Positions 1-9,881 of a stretch of 64,000 bases of DNA are shown here, in pieces. Within the stretch, counting starts at the first letter, position 1; the number at the start of each line of letters is the position of its first letter. Made by a program: the position numbers and the translations under genes. Under the pieces are notes generated by a model. It ran no database searches, was not told where the DNA came from, and saw only the letters and a list, made by a program, of their open reading frames with translations. Source of the DNA: Sediminicoccus sp. KRV36 (GTDB lineage: Bacteria > Pseudomonadota > Alphaproteobacteria > Acetobacterales > Acetobacteraceae); NCBI RefSeq assembly GCF_023243115.1, contig NZ_CP085081.1, positions 4,113,001-4,177,000 on the forward strand. Reading direction: 5' to 3'.

Positions 1-9
1 AGTTGCCGC

Positions 10-1227
10 TCAGTTCGTGCGCGGCTGGCCGAAGGGCGTCTGCTCGATGGGCAGCATCGCGCCATTGTGGAAGGCGAGCAGGCGGTAGGAGGCGGGGAGG
101 ATGGCGTCCATCCGCTCCTGCGTGCGCTCGAAGGCCGGCGCGTAGTTCGCGACGATGCCCTGGTAGTTCACGCGGAACATCGCGTCGCGGAAGGCCGTGC
201 GGTCATAGCGGCCGGCGATCTTCAGCGCTTCGGCGATGATATAGACGGCGTCATAGGCATTGGCCGTGCCCGAGGGCATCAGCAAATCCGCCGGAGTGCG
301 GATCTGCGGGAAGCGCTGCTGCATGCCCGCCAGAACCGTCTGCGCACGCGGCGGCAATTGGCCCATCCAGGTATAGGTGCCGGCGACGATCACGCCCTCG
401 GCCAGCGGGCCCGCGGTCTGCGCGAATTGCACGCCGATGCCCCAGGCCGAGATGATCTGCGGCTTGTAGCCCAGGCGGTCCATCGAGCGGACGATATTCG
501 CGGCCTCACGGTCCACGCCGTAGAAGATGACCGTATCCACGCCGGCATCGCGCATGCGCGTCAGCTGCGCCGTCATGTCGGTATCGGCGATGTTGAAGGT
601 CTCGGTCGCGGCGATGGGCATGTTCACGGCGCGCATGGCGGCCGTCACATCCGGCACCGCGCCCTGGCCCCAGCCCGTGCCCTCATACATCAGGCCGATC
701 TTGCCCGAGCGGCTGCGCGCCTGTGCCGCGGTGACCAGGAAGGGCGCCACCCAGCGATCCTTCATCGAAACGCGGAACATCCATTGGTTGCGGCCATTCG
801 GGTGTTCGACCACCTGCGTGCCGGCCGAAACCACACCCACCCAGGGCAGGCCCATCTCGTCCAGCGGCTCACGCAGGGCGATGGCGTTGGGGGTGCGGAA
901 ACCGCCCATCATCACGACGCAATTGTCACGCTCACCGATGCGGCGCGCGTTATCGACGGCGCGGGCGGGTTCACCCACGTCATCATAGGCGACGAGGCGG
1001 ATCTGCTGGCCGAGCACGCCGCCCGCCGCGTTGATCTCGGCGAGCGCGGTTTCCACCGCGACGCGCAGCGCAAAGCCGCTATGGGCCAGCGGGCCGGTCA
1101 GCTCCCAGGAGGCGCCGATGCAGGGCTGGGCGCGCTGTGCCGAAGCAGGCGCCGCCAGCGAGAGGCCGGCCAGGGCGCCAAGCCCGAGGAGGGCGCGGCG
1201 CAAGGGATTGGGGGGAATGCGCGACAT
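10..1227 (-). CDS. Branched-chain amino acid-type ABC transporter substrate-binding protein
   Basis: A 405-residue periplasmic binding protein of the LivK/Peripla_BP_6 family, which delivers amino acids, amides or aromatic acids to a Liv-type ABC permease. The first ~30 residues form a signal peptide: arginines, a Leu/Ala-rich core, then an A-S-A-Q cleavage region. The body reads as the usual two-lobe fold, with a ligand-loop segment around GGFRTPNAIALREP. The ATG at 1227 is chosen because AGGAGA lies 7 bases upstream (plus strand 1235-1240); the frame stays open upstream without a signal-like sequence. No permease or ATPase of this class lies in the window, so its partners are presumably left of base 1. 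It diverges from the molybdenum hydroxylase at 1515. Substrate unknown. Confidence 0.88.
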   Translation of the reverse strand: MSRIPPNPLRRALLGLGALAGLSLAAPASAQRAQPCIGASWELTGPLAHSGFALRVAVETALAEINAAGGVLGQQIRLVAYDDVGEPARAVDNARRIGERDNCVVMMGGFRTPNAIALREPLDEMGLPWVGVVSAGTQVVEHPNGRNQWMFRVSMKDRWVAPFLVTAAQARSRSGKIGLMYEGTGWGQGAVPDVTAAMRAVNMPIAATETFNIADTDMTAQLTRMRDAGVDTVIFYGVDREAANIVRSMDRLGYKPQIISAWGIGVQFAQTAGPLAEGVIVAGTYTWMGQLPPRAQTVLAGMQQRFPQIRTPADLLMPSGTANAYDAVYIIAEALKIAGRYDRTAFRDAMFRVNYQGIVANYAPAFERTQERMDAILPASYRLLAFHNGAMLPIEQTPFGQPRTN

Positions 1228-1406
1228 GACTTCGTCTCCTGGAACAGGCGCAAGGCCCGGGGATTGAGCGAAAGCTTCGACTGAATGAAGCGTAACGGTC
1301 CGAAGCTGACAGCCGCAACGATGCGGACGGCCAAAACGCAGCCATGTGCCGGCCCATGGCCTTGGATTTGCCCATGATTCGGACGTCTCGGACGTGCAGT
1401 GTTTAA

Positions 1407-1418
1407 TTTGCAGGCAAA
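1407..1418. promoter_or_regulatory. Palindrome TTTGCAGGCAAA in a divergent promoter region
   Basis: The 287-bp gap between the divergent genes starting at 1227 and 1515 holds no gene I can support. It contains TTTGC-AG-GCAAA, a perfect 5-bp inverted repeat with a 2-bp centre, just after a CGGACGT direct repeat near 1380-1395. It sits about 100 bp before the hydroxylase start, where an operator would be expected. No bound regulator can be named. Confidence 0.3.
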
Positions 1419-1514
1419 ACATTCTTCTCACGCTGCGAAACATCCCGTTTTTCACCGCGCACTCCGCGTCGTCTCGCGGAAACTCATGGCCGGAGTCTGT
1501 AGGAGAGATGGATC

Positions 1515-3899
1515 ATGGGTCAGAATGGCATCGGCGCTTCCCCGCGCCGCAAGGAAGATCAACGCTTCCTGAGCGGGCGCGGCAACTACGTCGCCGATAT
1601 GCAGCGCCCGAACATGGCGCATGGCGTTTTCCTGCGCTCGCCGCACGCCCATGCGCTGGTCAACGCCGTGGAGATCGCGGCCGCCAGCGCTGCACCCGGC
1701 GTGATCGGCATCCTCACCGGCGCTGATCTCGCCGCCGCCGGCGTGGGCGGGCTGCCCTGTGGCTGGGGCATCACCGGCACGGATGGGCTGCCGATGAAGG
1801 AGCCGCCCCACCCGGCGCTCGCCCAGGGCAAGGTTCGCTATGTGGGCGATGCGGTCGCCTTCATCCTGGCCGAGACCGCGCATGAGGCGCGCGATGCGGC
1901 CGAGTTGATCGAGGTGGACTACACCCCCCTGCCCGCCGCCGTGGATCTGGAATCCGCCATCGCCCCGGGTGCGCCGCAAATCTTCGACGACGTGCCGGGC
2001 AATCTCTGCTGCGACTGGTCCATCGGCGATGCCGCAGCAACCGAGGCCGCCTTCGCCAAAGCGCATCACGTGGCGAAGCTGAAGCTGGTGAACAACCGCC
2101 TGGTCGGCAACCCGATGGAGCCGCGCGCCGCCATCGCCGAATACGAGGGCGCCAACGGGCAATACACGCTCTGGACCACCAGCCAGTTCCCGCATGTGGT
2201 GCGCATGCTGATGGGCGCCTTCGTGCTGAACATCCCGCAGCATCGCCTGCGCGTGGTCGCCCCAGATGTCGGCGGTGGCTTCGGCGTGAAGCAGTTCCAC
2301 TACGCCGAGGAAGCCGTCGTGACCTTCGCCGCCAAGCGCTTCGGCCGCGGCGTGAAATGGGTGTGTGAGCGCAGCGAAGGCTTCATCAGCGATGCGCATG
2401 GGCGCGACCACGTCACGGAAGCGGCGCTGGCGCTGGATGCGTCAGGCAAGTTCATCGGGATGAAGGTGGTCACCATCGGCAATATCGGCGGCTATATCTC
2501 CACCTTCGGGCCGAACATCCCGACCAACCTCTACGCGCCGCTGCTGGCCGGCGTGTACATGACGCCCGCCATCCATTGCCAGGTGAAGGTGGCCTTCACC
2601 AACACCGTGCCGGTGGATGCCTATCGCGGTGCCGGCCGCCCGGAAGCCACCTTCGTGGTGGAGCGCCTGGTGGATATCGCGGCGATGGAGATGGGCATGG
2701 ACAAGGCCGAAATCCGCCGCCTCAACATGATCCCCCGCTCGGCCTTCCCCTACCAGACGCCGGTGATGATGAAATACGACAGCGGGGACCCCTTGGGCTG
2801 CATGGATCGCGCCCTGGCGCTGGCCGATTGGGAGGGTTTTCCCGCCCGCCAGGCCATCGCCAAGCAGCAGGGCAAGCTGCGCGGTGTTGGCCTCTCCACC
2901 TATATCGAGGCCTGCGGCCTCGCTCCCTCACGCATCGCCGGGCAATTGGGCGCGCGCGGCGGGCTTTACGAGAGTGCGACGGTGCGCGTGCACCCCACCG
3001 GGCATGTCACCGTGCTGATCGGCACGCATAGCCACGGCCAGGGGCATGAGACGACCTTCGCGCAGATCGTGGCAGAGAAGCTCGGCGTCGCTTTCGAGGA
3101 TATTGATATCGTCTATGGCGATACCGATCGCGTGCAATTCGGCATGGGCACTTATGGTTCGCGGTCGCTCGTCGTGGGTGGTGCAGCGCTGGCCAAAGCC
3201 TCGGATCGCGTGATCGCCAAGGGCAAGAAGATCGCTGCCCATCTGCTGGAAGCGAGCGAGATGGATATCGAATTCACCGAAGGCCGCTTCACCATCGCGG
3301 GCACCGACCGTGGCAAGAGCTTCCAGGAGATCGCCCTCGCCGCCTATGTCCCGCATGATTATCCGCTGGAAACCGTGGACCCGGGGCTGGAGGAACAGGC
3401 CTATCATGACCCCGTCAATTTCTCCTTCCCCGGCGGCGCCCATGTGGCCGAGGTCGAGATTGACCCCGATACCGGCCAGGTCACGCTGGTGAATTATGTC
3501 GGCGTGGATGATGTCGGCACCGTGATCAACCCGATGATCGTGGAGGGCCAGCTGCATGGCGGCGTGACGCAAGGCATCGGCCAGGCGCTGCTGGAGCATT
3601 GCGTCTATGACCCCGCCACGGGGCAGATGCTCAGCGGCTCCTTCCAGGATTACTGCATGCCGCGCGCCGACAACCTGCCGAGCTTCGCGATGCAGACGCA
3701 TCCCGTGCCCTCGACCGACACGCCGATGGGGGTGAAGGGCTGCGGCGAGGTGGGCTCCATCGGCGCGCCGGCCGCCATCATCAACGCCGTGGTGGATGCG
3801 CTGGCGCCCTACAAGGTGCGCCACCTGGACATGCCGGCCACACCGGCGCGCGTCTGGCGCGCCATTCACGACAAGGCGATGCCGATGGCGGCCGAGTAG
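1515..3899 (+). CDS. Form II CoxL-like molybdenum hydroxylase large subunit
   Basis: Molybdopterin-binding large subunit (794 residues) of the xanthine dehydrogenase/CO dehydrogenase family, which hydroxylates C-H bonds of heterocycles, aldehydes or similar substrates with a Mo-cytosine dinucleotide cofactor. Visible motifs are VGGGFG near residues 252-257 (Mo cofactor), AYRGAGR at 369-375 and the conserved active-site glutamate E745 in GCGEVG. The AYRGAGR loop marks the form II group; true CO dehydrogenases carry AYRCSFR. AGGAGA at 1501-1506 fixes the ATG at 1515. Family members work as L2M2S2 complexes, yet no FAD (CoxM) or 2Fe-2S (CoxS) subunit gene lies beside it; they must be elsewhere or absent. 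It converges on the transporter end of the large catabolic operon. Substrate unknown. Confidence 0.9.
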   Translation: MGQNGIGASPRRKEDQRFLSGRGNYVADMQRPNMAHGVFLRSPHAHALVNAVEIAAASAAPGVIGILTGADLAAAGVGGLPCGWGITGTDGLPMKEPPHPALAQGKVRYVGDAVAFILAETAHEARDAAELIEVDYTPLPAAVDLESAIAPGAPQIFDDVPGNLCCDWSIGDAAATEAAFAKAHHVAKLKLVNNRLVGNPMEPRAAIAEYEGANGQYTLWTTSQFPHVVRMLMGAFVLNIPQHRLRVVAPDVGGGFGVKQFHYAEEAVVTFAAKRFGRGVKWVCERSEGFISDAHGRDHVTEAALALDASGKFIGMKVVTIGNIGGYISTFGPNIPTNLYAPLLAGVYMTPAIHCQVKVAFTNTVPVDAYRGAGRPEATFVVERLVDIAAMEMGMDKAEIRRLNMIPRSAFPYQTPVMMKYDSGDPLGCMDRALALADWEGFPARQAIAKQQGKLRGVGLSTYIEACGLAPSRIAGQLGARGGLYESATVRVHPTGHVTVLIGTHSHGQGHETTFAQIVAEKLGVAFEDIDIVYGDTDRVQFGMGTYGSRSLVVGGAALAKASDRVIAKGKKIAAHLLEASEMDIEFTEGRFTIAGTDRGKSFQEIALAAYVPHDYPLETVDPGLEEQAYHDPVNFSFPGGAHVAEVEIDPDTGQVTLVNYVGVDDVGTVINPMIVEGQLHGGVTQGIGQALLEHCVYDPATGQMLSGSFQDYCMPRADNLPSFAMQTHPVPSTDTPMGVKGCGEVGSIGAPAAIINAVVDALAPYKVRHLDMPATPARVWRAIHDKAMPMAAE

Positions 3900-3915
3900 C
3901 GCGCGGGTAAAACTG

Positions 3916-3930
3916 GGGGGCGGCGCCCCC
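3916..3930. terminator. Hairpin between convergent genes
   Basis: GGGGGC-GGC-GCCCCC is a perfect 6-bp stem with a 3-nt loop filling the 31-bp gap between the hydroxylase stop and the convergent binding-protein stop. It lacks a clear T tract, so it may act as a weak bidirectional terminator or only protect 3' ends. Confidence 0.4.
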
Positions 3931-5541
3931 TCAGCCCCAGTTCCAGGTATGCACGTTCCAGGTAATGTCCGTGACATACTGGTTGGGTTGCGGCCCCTGC
4001 AATTGCCGGCGCTTGAGATGCCCCTGCACTGAGCCGCCCTGCGGCGCGAAGGGCACCTCCTCATGCAGGATTTCCTGGATGCGCCCATAGGTCGCCTTGC
4101 GCGCCGCCTGGTCCATCTGCGTGACGCCCAGCTCCAGCAGCCGGTCCACCTCAGCATTTTCATATTGCACGAAGTTGGAGCCCTGGCGGTGCTTCACCGG
4201 GATGAAGCGGGAATGCAGCCGCGCCGTGTAGTCGGGGTCGAGCCCCAGCGTCGGGTCCCAGGCGACCAGCAGCGTGTCAAAGCGCGATTGCGTGGTGAAC
4301 TCGCCCCAGACGACCGAGGCCGGCATGTTGCGGATTTCCATCGCCACACCGATGCGGCGCCAATTCTGCTGGAACAGCGCCTGAGTGCCCTGGCGCGCCA
4401 CATTGCCGGCCGTGGTGGACATGGTGAAGGCGAGCTTCAGCCCATCCTTTTCGCGGATGCCATCCGCCCCCACGCGCCAGCCGGCAGCATCCAGAAGTGC
4501 TGCCGCACCGGTCGGATCGGCCGTGTAGTCGCGCAGCGCAGTGTTGTAGGCCCAATGCGTCGGCTGCAGGTAGGAGAGCGTGCGCGGCCAGGTGCCGACA
4601 TAGATGTCGTCCAGGCTCTTCTGCATCTCCGTCGCCATGGTGAGGGCCTTGCGGACGCGCGGATCGGCGAAGCGGGGATTGCCGCAGTTGAAATAGATGA
4701 ACTGCACATTGGGCGTTGGATAGACCAGGAAATCCCGATCCGGGATGGCGCGGGCTTCCGTCCAGCGGTCATTCGGCACGCCGGTCAGCGCAAGATAGTC
4801 AATTTCGCCGGTGCGGGCCTGGCCGTAGGCGACGCTGCCATCGGGGATGAAGCGATGGATGAATTGGCGGATGCGCGGCGCGCCGCGGTGGTAATTCGGG
4901 TTGCGCTCATAGACCATGTGGCTGCCGGCCACGCGCGTGCGCAGGATATAGGGGCCGGTGCCGATGGGTGTCGTGTTGAAGGCGGCGGTCTGGATGCTGG
5001 CCTCGCCCTGCAGGATGTGGCGCGGCACGATATGCATGTTCTGCCAGGACCACATGAAGGGCGCGAAGGGGCGCGAGAGCTTCATCTCGATCGTGTGGTC
5101 ATCCAGCACGCGGAAATCCGTGATCAGATCAAAGCCGCCCCGGTTCCGGACCGCGACAGCCGGATTCATGATGGTGCGGAAGGTGAATTCCACATCGCGC
5201 GCGGTGAAGGCCTGGCCATCGGTCCAGCGCACATCGCGGCGCAGATTGACCTTCCAGGTCAGCCCATCGGCCGAGACGCCGCCATTGGCGGGTGTGGGCA
5301 CCTCGACGGCGAGGTTCGGGATGAAATTGCCGCTGGCATCCACATCCCACAGCGCGTCGAACATGCAGGCTTCGGGCACATTCTCGGTGCCGGCATTGAC
5401 GAAGAGCAGCGGGTTGAACTGCACCGGCTCCTGCGTCATGCCCAGGATGATGCGCTCGCGATTCAGGCTTTGCGCCTGCACGGTTGGGGCCGCCAAGATC
5501 GCTGCACCGGCGCCGATGGCGCCACGACGGGTCAAATCCAT
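3931..5541 (-). CDS. Peptide/nickel-type ABC transporter substrate-binding protein (SBP family 5)
   Basis: A 536-residue DppA/OppA-class extracytoplasmic binding protein that captures the transporter's substrate. It starts with a twin-arginine-like export signal (MDLTRRGAIGAG, hydrophobic stretch, then A-Q-A region near residue 25). The ATG at 5541 is preferred because GGAGAAG lies 6 bases upstream and the signal starts there; an ATG at 5574 that overlaps the previous stop as ATGA would add 11 residues. It is the last gene of the run hyuA to dppA, following two permeases and two ATPases. In this operon the likely cargo is a small amide or N-methyl compound rather than peptides; this is inference from context, since family 5 proteins bind varied ligands. 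Confidence 0.9.
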   Translation of the reverse strand: MDLTRRGAIGAGAAILAAPTVQAQSLNRERIILGMTQEPVQFNPLLFVNAGTENVPEACMFDALWDVDASGNFIPNLAVEVPTPANGGVSADGLTWKVNLRRDVRWTDGQAFTARDVEFTFRTIMNPAVAVRNRGGFDLITDFRVLDDHTIEMKLSRPFAPFMWSWQNMHIVPRHILQGEASIQTAAFNTTPIGTGPYILRTRVAGSHMVYERNPNYHRGAPRIRQFIHRFIPDGSVAYGQARTGEIDYLALTGVPNDRWTEARAIPDRDFLVYPTPNVQFIYFNCGNPRFADPRVRKALTMATEMQKSLDDIYVGTWPRTLSYLQPTHWAYNTALRDYTADPTGAAALLDAAGWRVGADGIREKDGLKLAFTMSTTAGNVARQGTQALFQQNWRRIGVAMEIRNMPASVVWGEFTTQSRFDTLLVAWDPTLGLDPDYTARLHSRFIPVKHRQGSNFVQYENAEVDRLLELGVTQMDQAARKATYGRIQEILHEEVPFAPQGGSVQGHLKRRQLQGPQPNQYVTDITWNVHTWNWG

Positions 5542-5570
5542 GGTTCTTCTCCGGTGTTTGGTGGTGGGGA

Positions 5571-6416
5571 TCATGGGTCCATGCGCAGCCGCGGATCAAG
5601 CGCATCCCGCAGCCCATCGCCCAGGAAGTTAAAGCCCATGACGGTGAGGGTGATCATCAGCCCCGGCAGGATGGCAAGCCAGGGCACGGTATCGAGATAG
5701 CCCTGAGCGTTGGTGAGCATGTTGCCCCAGCTCGCCAGCGGCGGCTGCACGCCATAGCCGAGATAGGAGATATAGCTCTCCATCAGCACCGCACTCGCCA
5801 CCTTCAGCGTGGCGGCGACGAGGATGGGGGCGGCCGCATTGGGCAGCAATTCGCGGAACATGATGCGGGAGCGCGAGGCGCCGAGGGCGCGGGCGGCGGC
5901 GACGAAATCCTGCTCCTTCAATTGCAGGATTTCGGCGCGGACGATGCGGCTCACTTCCATCCAGGAGGTGAGGCCGATGACCAACGAAATCGAGAGCAAG
6001 GTGGGCGGCACGAAGGCCGCCACCACCAGCAGAAGAAACACCTGAGGAAAACAAAGCATGGTGTCCACGAAGCGCATCAGCAGCGTGTCCACGATGCCAC
6101 CCAGATAGCCAGCCGCGATGCCCACCAAGGCACCGGTCAGCACGGTGGTGATCATCGCGACCAGCCCCACCGTCAACGAGACACGGCCGCCGTAAAGCAG
6201 GCGCGAGAGGGTGTCGCGGCCCAGCTCGTCACTGCCGAGCGGCAGGGCGGCATTGGCGAAGGGGGCGAGGAAGCGGAGCTGCGTCTCGATCAGCGTCGGG
6301 TCACGCGGCGCGAGGAGGGGGGCGAGGATCGCCGCCAGCAGCAGCACGGTCACGGTGACCAGGCCGGCCACCGCCAGGCGATGCGTGCGGAAGCGCTGCC
6401 AGACGCGGCCCTTCAT
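5571..6416 (-). CDS. Peptide-type ABC transporter permease, DppC family
   Basis: Inner-membrane permease of 281 residues, the second of a heterodimeric channel. A cytoplasmic N-terminus rich in Arg is followed by a first membrane helix (about 13-35), a periplasmic loop, and five further helices. The EAA loop that contacts the ATPase is visible as AARALGASRSRIMFRELLP in the second half. Its ATG overlaps the upstream permease stop as ATGA, so the pair is translationally coupled. Belongs to the same transporter as the genes at 3931, 6413, 7360 and 8330. Confidence 0.93.
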   Translation of the reverse strand: MKGRVWQRFRTHRLAVAGLVTVTVLLLAAILAPLLAPRDPTLIETQLRFLAPFANAALPLGSDELGRDTLSRLLYGGRVSLTVGLVAMITTVLTGALVGIAAGYLGGIVDTLLMRFVDTMLCFPQVFLLLVVAAFVPPTLLSISLVIGLTSWMEVSRIVRAEILQLKEQDFVAAARALGASRSRIMFRELLPNAAAPILVAATLKVASAVLMESYISYLGYGVQPPLASWGNMLTNAQGYLDTVPWLAILPGLMITLTVMGFNFLGDGLRDALDPRLRMDP

Positions 6417-7363
6417 AGACGAACCCTGGGGTCCATCGCCGCGATGGCGATATCGGCGACGAGGTTGCCGAGGATGACAAACAGCGCCGTGAACATCATC
6501 AGCCCCATCAGGATCGGGTATTCCTTCATGTTGAGGCTGTCCACGAATAGTCGCCCCATGCCGGGCCAGCCGAAGATGGTTTCCGTCACCAGCGCGCCGC
6601 TGAACAGGAAGGGTAGCTCCACGCCCAGCAGCGCGATCAGCGGCTTGGCGGCGTTCGGGAAGGCATGGCGGAACAGGCGGGCGGATTGCGGCTCACCTTT
6701 GGCACGGGCCGTGCGCATGAAATCCTGGTTCATTACCTCCAGGAAGGCGCTGCGCGTATAACGGCTCCAGGTGGCGGTGATGACCAGCGCCAGCACCATG
6801 GTGGGCAGCACCAGGTGCCGCAGCAGGGAGAGGATGTTCCCCTCCTCGCCAAACTCATACATGCCGCCCGAGGGCAGCCAGCGCAGATTGAGGGCGAAGA
6901 TGAAAATCGCCATCAGCCCGAACCAGAAGGTCGGGAAGGACAGCGCCACCAGGGCGCCTGACGTGGCCAGCGTGTCGAAGATGGAATAGCGCTTCACCGC
7001 GCCCAGGATGCCCACGCCAAGCCCCAGGATGATGGCGACGGAGAGAGCGCTGCCCATGAGGATCAGCGTCGCCGGAAAGCGCTCCAGGATGATGTCCAGC
7101 ACGGGGCGCCCGCCAAAAAAGGAGTTGCCCCAATTCCCGCTGAACATGCCCGCCGCCCATTTCACGTATTGGACGTGCAGCGGCTGGTCCAGGCCAAAGA
7201 TGATCTTGATGCGCTCGATATCCTGCGCCTGGATGGTGGGGTTCAGCGTATAGACGGCAAGCGGCCCGCCCGGGGCCAGATGCATCAGCGCGAAGGCGAT
7301 GAGTGAGACGCCGATGATGAGCGGCACGGCCTGCAAGAGGCGCCGGATGATGAAGCCGATCAT
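6413..7363 (-). CDS. Peptide-type ABC transporter permease, DppB family
   Basis: A 316-residue membrane permease with the DppB hallmark N-terminus ([20 protein letters not shown]), where the first helix begins immediately, a large periplasmic loop, then five helices. The EAA coupling loop ([19 protein letters not shown]) sits near residues 235-255. Length matches the family. The start overlaps the ATPase gene stop (7360-7363, ATGA), and its own stop overlaps the DppC start, so the three are a tightly coupled unit. Confidence 0.93.
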   Translation of the reverse strand: MIGFIIRRLLQAVPLIIGVSLIAFALMHLAPGGPLAVYTLNPTIQAQDIERIKIIFGLDQPLHVQYVKWAAGMFSGNWGNSFFGGRPVLDIILERFPATLILMGSALSVAIILGLGVGILGAVKRYSIFDTLATSGALVALSFPTFWFGLMAIFIFALNLRWLPSGGMYEFGEEGNILSLLRHLVLPTMVLALVITATWSRYTRSAFLEVMNQDFMRTARAKGEPQSARLFRHAFPNAAKPLIALLGVELPFLFSGALVTETIFGWPGMGRLFVDSLNMKEYPILMGLMMFTALFVILGNLVADIAIAAMDPRVRL

Positions 7364-8337
7364 GAGGCCACCAGATGGCAGGCGACGCTGTGCGTGGGCG
7401 AGACGGCGCGCGGCGCGGGCGTGACCTGCGCGCAGATGGCCATGGCCTGCGGGCAGCGCGGATGGAAGCCGCAGCCGCTGGGCGGCCTTGCTGGGTTGGG
7501 CACATCGCCCGTCAGCACTTGGCGCTGGCGGCGGCCGCCCGGCCCCGAATGAGGCACCACCGGCTCGGGCACGGCGGAGAGCAGCGCCTGGGTGTAGGGG
7601 TGGCGCGCGTCGAAGAAGAGTTCCTCCCGCGTCGCAGTCTCCACCACACGGCCCAGATACATCACCGCCACCCGATCCGCGATATGCGCCACGACGGCCA
7701 GATTGTGCGAGATGAACAGGAAGGAGAGCCCCAATTCCGCCCGCAGCCGCGCCAGCAGGTTGATGATCTGCGCCTGGATGGAGACATCGAGCGCACTCAC
7801 CGGCTCATCGCCGATGATCAGCTCGGGGCTGAGGGCGAGCGCACGCGCGATGCCGATGCGCTGGCGCTGGCCACCGCTGAATTCATGCGGGTAGCGCTGC
7901 GCTGCCTCCGGCGGCAGGCCCACCGTCTTCAGCAACGCCGCCACGCGGTCGGCCTTTCCGCTGATGCCGTGGATTTCGAATGGCGCGGCCAGGATGGCGC
8001 CCACCGAGAGCCGGGGATTGAGGCTCGCATGCGGGTCCTGGAAGATGATCTGCATGCGGCGCCGGAAGGGCGCCAGCCGGCGCGCATCGTGCTTGGCGAT
8101 ATCCTCCCCGCCGATGCGGATGGCGCCTTCGGTGGAATCCACCAGGCGCAGGATGGCCTTGCCCGTGGTGGTCTTGCCGCAGCCGCTTTCACCCACCAGG
8201 GCCAGGGTCTCGCCGCGCGCGACGGTGAGGTCCACGCCATCCACTGCGCGCACCGTGCCGATCTGCCGGCGCAGCATGGCCGAGCGGATGGGAAAATGGA
8301 CGCGCAGCCCCTCGACGCTGAGCAGGGTGTCACCCAT
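7360..8337 (-). CDS. Peptide-type ABC transporter ATPase, DppF family
   Basis: Cytoplasmic ATPase (325 residues) powering the transporter. Walker [10 protein letters not shown], signature SGGQRQR and Walker B LIIGDEP are present, followed by the oligopeptide-type C-terminal domain ([13 protein letters not shown]) and a Cys pair in [10 protein letters not shown] that in some relatives binds a 4Fe-4S cluster. The ATG at 8337 overlaps the DppD stop by 8 bp (ATGGGTGA). The frame continues 93 codons upstream inside the DppD gene, but that part has no ATPase similarity and is rejected. Confidence 0.93.
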   Translation of the reverse strand: MGDTLLSVEGLRVHFPIRSAMLRRQIGTVRAVDGVDLTVARGETLALVGESGCGKTTTGKAILRLVDSTEGAIRIGGEDIAKHDARRLAPFRRRMQIIFQDPHASLNPRLSVGAILAAPFEIHGISGKADRVAALLKTVGLPPEAAQRYPHEFSGGQRQRIGIARALALSPELIIGDEPVSALDVSIQAQIINLLARLRAELGLSFLFISHNLAVVAHIADRVAVMYLGRVVETATREELFFDARHPYTQALLSAVPEPVVPHSGPGGRRQRQVLTGDVPNPARPPSGCGFHPRCPQAMAICAQVTPAPRAVSPTHSVACHLVAS

Positions 8338-9304
8338 CAGCGTGACGCCAGCAGGCGACGAGGTGGCCAGGCTCGGCGGGGTCGAGCATGGGCGGGACCT
8401 CCCAGCAATGGGAAACCGCACGCGGGCAGCGGGCAGCGAAGGCGCAGCCCGCGGGGCGTTCGGCGGCGTTGGGCACCATCCCGGGGATTTCATGCAGGCT
8501 GGCCGCGCGCTGGCGCTCGATGCGCGGGATGCTGGCCAGCAGGCCCTGCGTGTAGGGGTGGCGTGGATTTGCGAAAATAGCGCCGACCGGCCCCGTCTCG
8601 ATGATGCGGCCGGCATACATGACAGCCACGCGGTGCGCCGTCTCCGCTACGACGGCGAGGTCATGGGTGATGAGCAGCATGGCCGTGCCGAAATCGCGCT
8701 GGAGGCCAGCAAGGAGTTCGAGCAACTGCGCCTGCACCGTGACATCCAGCGCGGTGCTGGGTTCATCGGCGATCAGCAGCGCCGGCTGACAGGCGAGTGC
8801 GATGGCGATCATCACGCGCTGCCGCATGCCGCCTGAAAGCTGGTGCGGATAGCCCCGCGCCACGCGAGCGGGCTCGGGGATGCCGACCAGTGCCAGCATC
8901 TCCTCGGCACGGCGCAGCGCGGCTGCCCCGCCCAGCTTCATGTGCCGACGCAGCGGCTCGGCGATCTGCTTGCCCACCGACATGACCGGGTTCAGCGAGG
9001 TCATCGGCTCCTGGAACACCATGGAGAGGGCGCGGCCGCGCAGCCCGGACATTTCACGCTCGCTGAGGCGCATGAGGTCCTGGCCTTCGAGACACACCTC
9101 GCCGGTCGGCAGGTCCGAGAGTGGTGGTTCCAGCAGACGCATCAGCGCGAGCGCCGTCATCGTCTTGCCGCTGCCGCTCTCGCCCACCAGGCCCAGGGTC
9201 TCGCCGCGCGCGAGGTCGAAGGAGACGCCATCCACCGCGCGCAGCACATGCGGCGGCACCGGGATATGCACGGAGAGCCCGCGCACTTCGAGGAGGTTGC
9301 TCAC
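8330..9304 (-). CDS. Peptide-type ABC transporter ATPase, DppD family
   Basis: The second ATPase of the transporter, 324 residues. Walker A GESGSGKT, signature LSGGMRQR, Walker B LLIADEP and the C-terminal [13 protein letters not shown] and Cys-containing GCAFAARCP segments are visible. I place the start at the GTG at 9304 ([12 protein letters not shown]), 40 bp after the soxG stop. No strong ribosome binding site precedes it; upstream in-frame codons run into soxG in another frame. Being directly behind soxG on the same strand argues that transport and sarcosine oxidation are expressed together. Confidence 0.9.
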   Translation of the reverse strand: MSNLLEVRGLSVHIPVPPHVLRAVDGVSFDLARGETLGLVGESGSGKTMTALALMRLLEPPLSDLPTGEVCLEGQDLMRLSEREMSGLRGRALSMVFQEPMTSLNPVMSVGKQIAEPLRRHMKLGGAAALRRAEEMLALVGIPEPARVARGYPHQLSGGMRQRVMIAIALACQPALLIADEPSTALDVTVQAQLLELLAGLQRDFGTAMLLITHDLAVVAETAHRVAVMYAGRIIETGPVGAIFANPRHPYTQGLLASIPRIERQRAASLHEIPGMVPNAAERPAGCAFAARCPRAVSHCWEVPPMLDPAEPGHLVACWRHADG

Positions 9305-9344
9305 CTGCGGATGCTGCCAGAGGGGCGCTTCCGCGTGCAAGCCT

Positions 9345-9881
9345 TCACGCGGAAGCCGTTGCGTGGCCCAGCCATTCGGCGATGTGCTGCGCGAAGCTGC
9401 TGAAGACGATGAGGCGGAATTGCGGCTGATCGTCAGCGGGGACCGGCGATTCACGTCCTGCCGAAGAGGCAGGATGATCGCGGTCCAGCTGCTGGATCAC
9501 CGCATTCACATGCGCGAGCGTGGTGCCGGCCACGCGGCCCGGACCGAAGACGCGCGGGTGGAAATCCAGCCGGCAGCCCTTGGCCAGTACCTCGCGCGCG
9601 CGTGGCCCGCTGAGGATGAAGGCGCTGCGTCCGTCGGATTGCTCCACCAGCGCGGCGAAGGGAGCAAGGGCGTCCAGGGCGGGCATGGCGCCGCGCGGGG
9701 CGGCCAGGAGGTAAGTGTTGGGTTGCAGCCAGATCAGGTCACGGCCGCCGGCACTGCGCGCCTCGCCCGGCTCGGGCGGAGTGAGCCCCAGGGATTGCAG
9801 CGCGCCCGCGAACTCCGCGGCGGCGCCGCGTCGCACGCCGATCTGCACCAGGTCGAGCGCCTCAGCCGCGAACACGGGCAT
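9345..9881 (-). CDS. soxG: Sarcosine oxidase gamma subunit
   Basis: SoxG, the gamma subunit of heterotetrameric sarcosine oxidase, about 178 residues, with the family-like segments QPNTYLLA and DGRSAFILSGP. It is structurally related to the aminomethyltransferase fold and helps hold the alpha-beta core. I use the ATG at 9881, which overlaps the soxA stop by 20 bp; GGAG lies too close for an ideal spacing, and a TTG at 9893 is the alternative. Last sox gene in the order B-D-A-G. Confidence 0.85.
   Translation of the reverse strand: MPVFAAEALDLVQIGVRRGAAAEFAGALQSLGLTPPEPGEARSAGGRDLIWLQPNTYLLAAPRGAMPALDALAPFAALVEQSDGRSAFILSGPRAREVLAKGCRLDFHPRVFGPGRVAGTTLAHVNAVIQQLDRDHPASSAGRESPVPADDQPQFRLIVFSSFAQHIAEWLGHATASA

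Noticed and set aside
1228..1455. An N-terminal extension of the LivK-like protein to a GTG at 1455
   Set aside because: It would bury the signal peptide 76 residues inside the protein; the ATG at 1227 has a good ribosome site.
1515..3899. Assignment as true carbon monoxide dehydrogenase large subunit
   Set aside because: The active-site loop is AYRGAGR (form II), not AYRCSFR.
8338..8616. A 93-codon extension of the DppF ATPase
   Set aside because: The extension lies in another frame of dppD and has no ATPase sequence.
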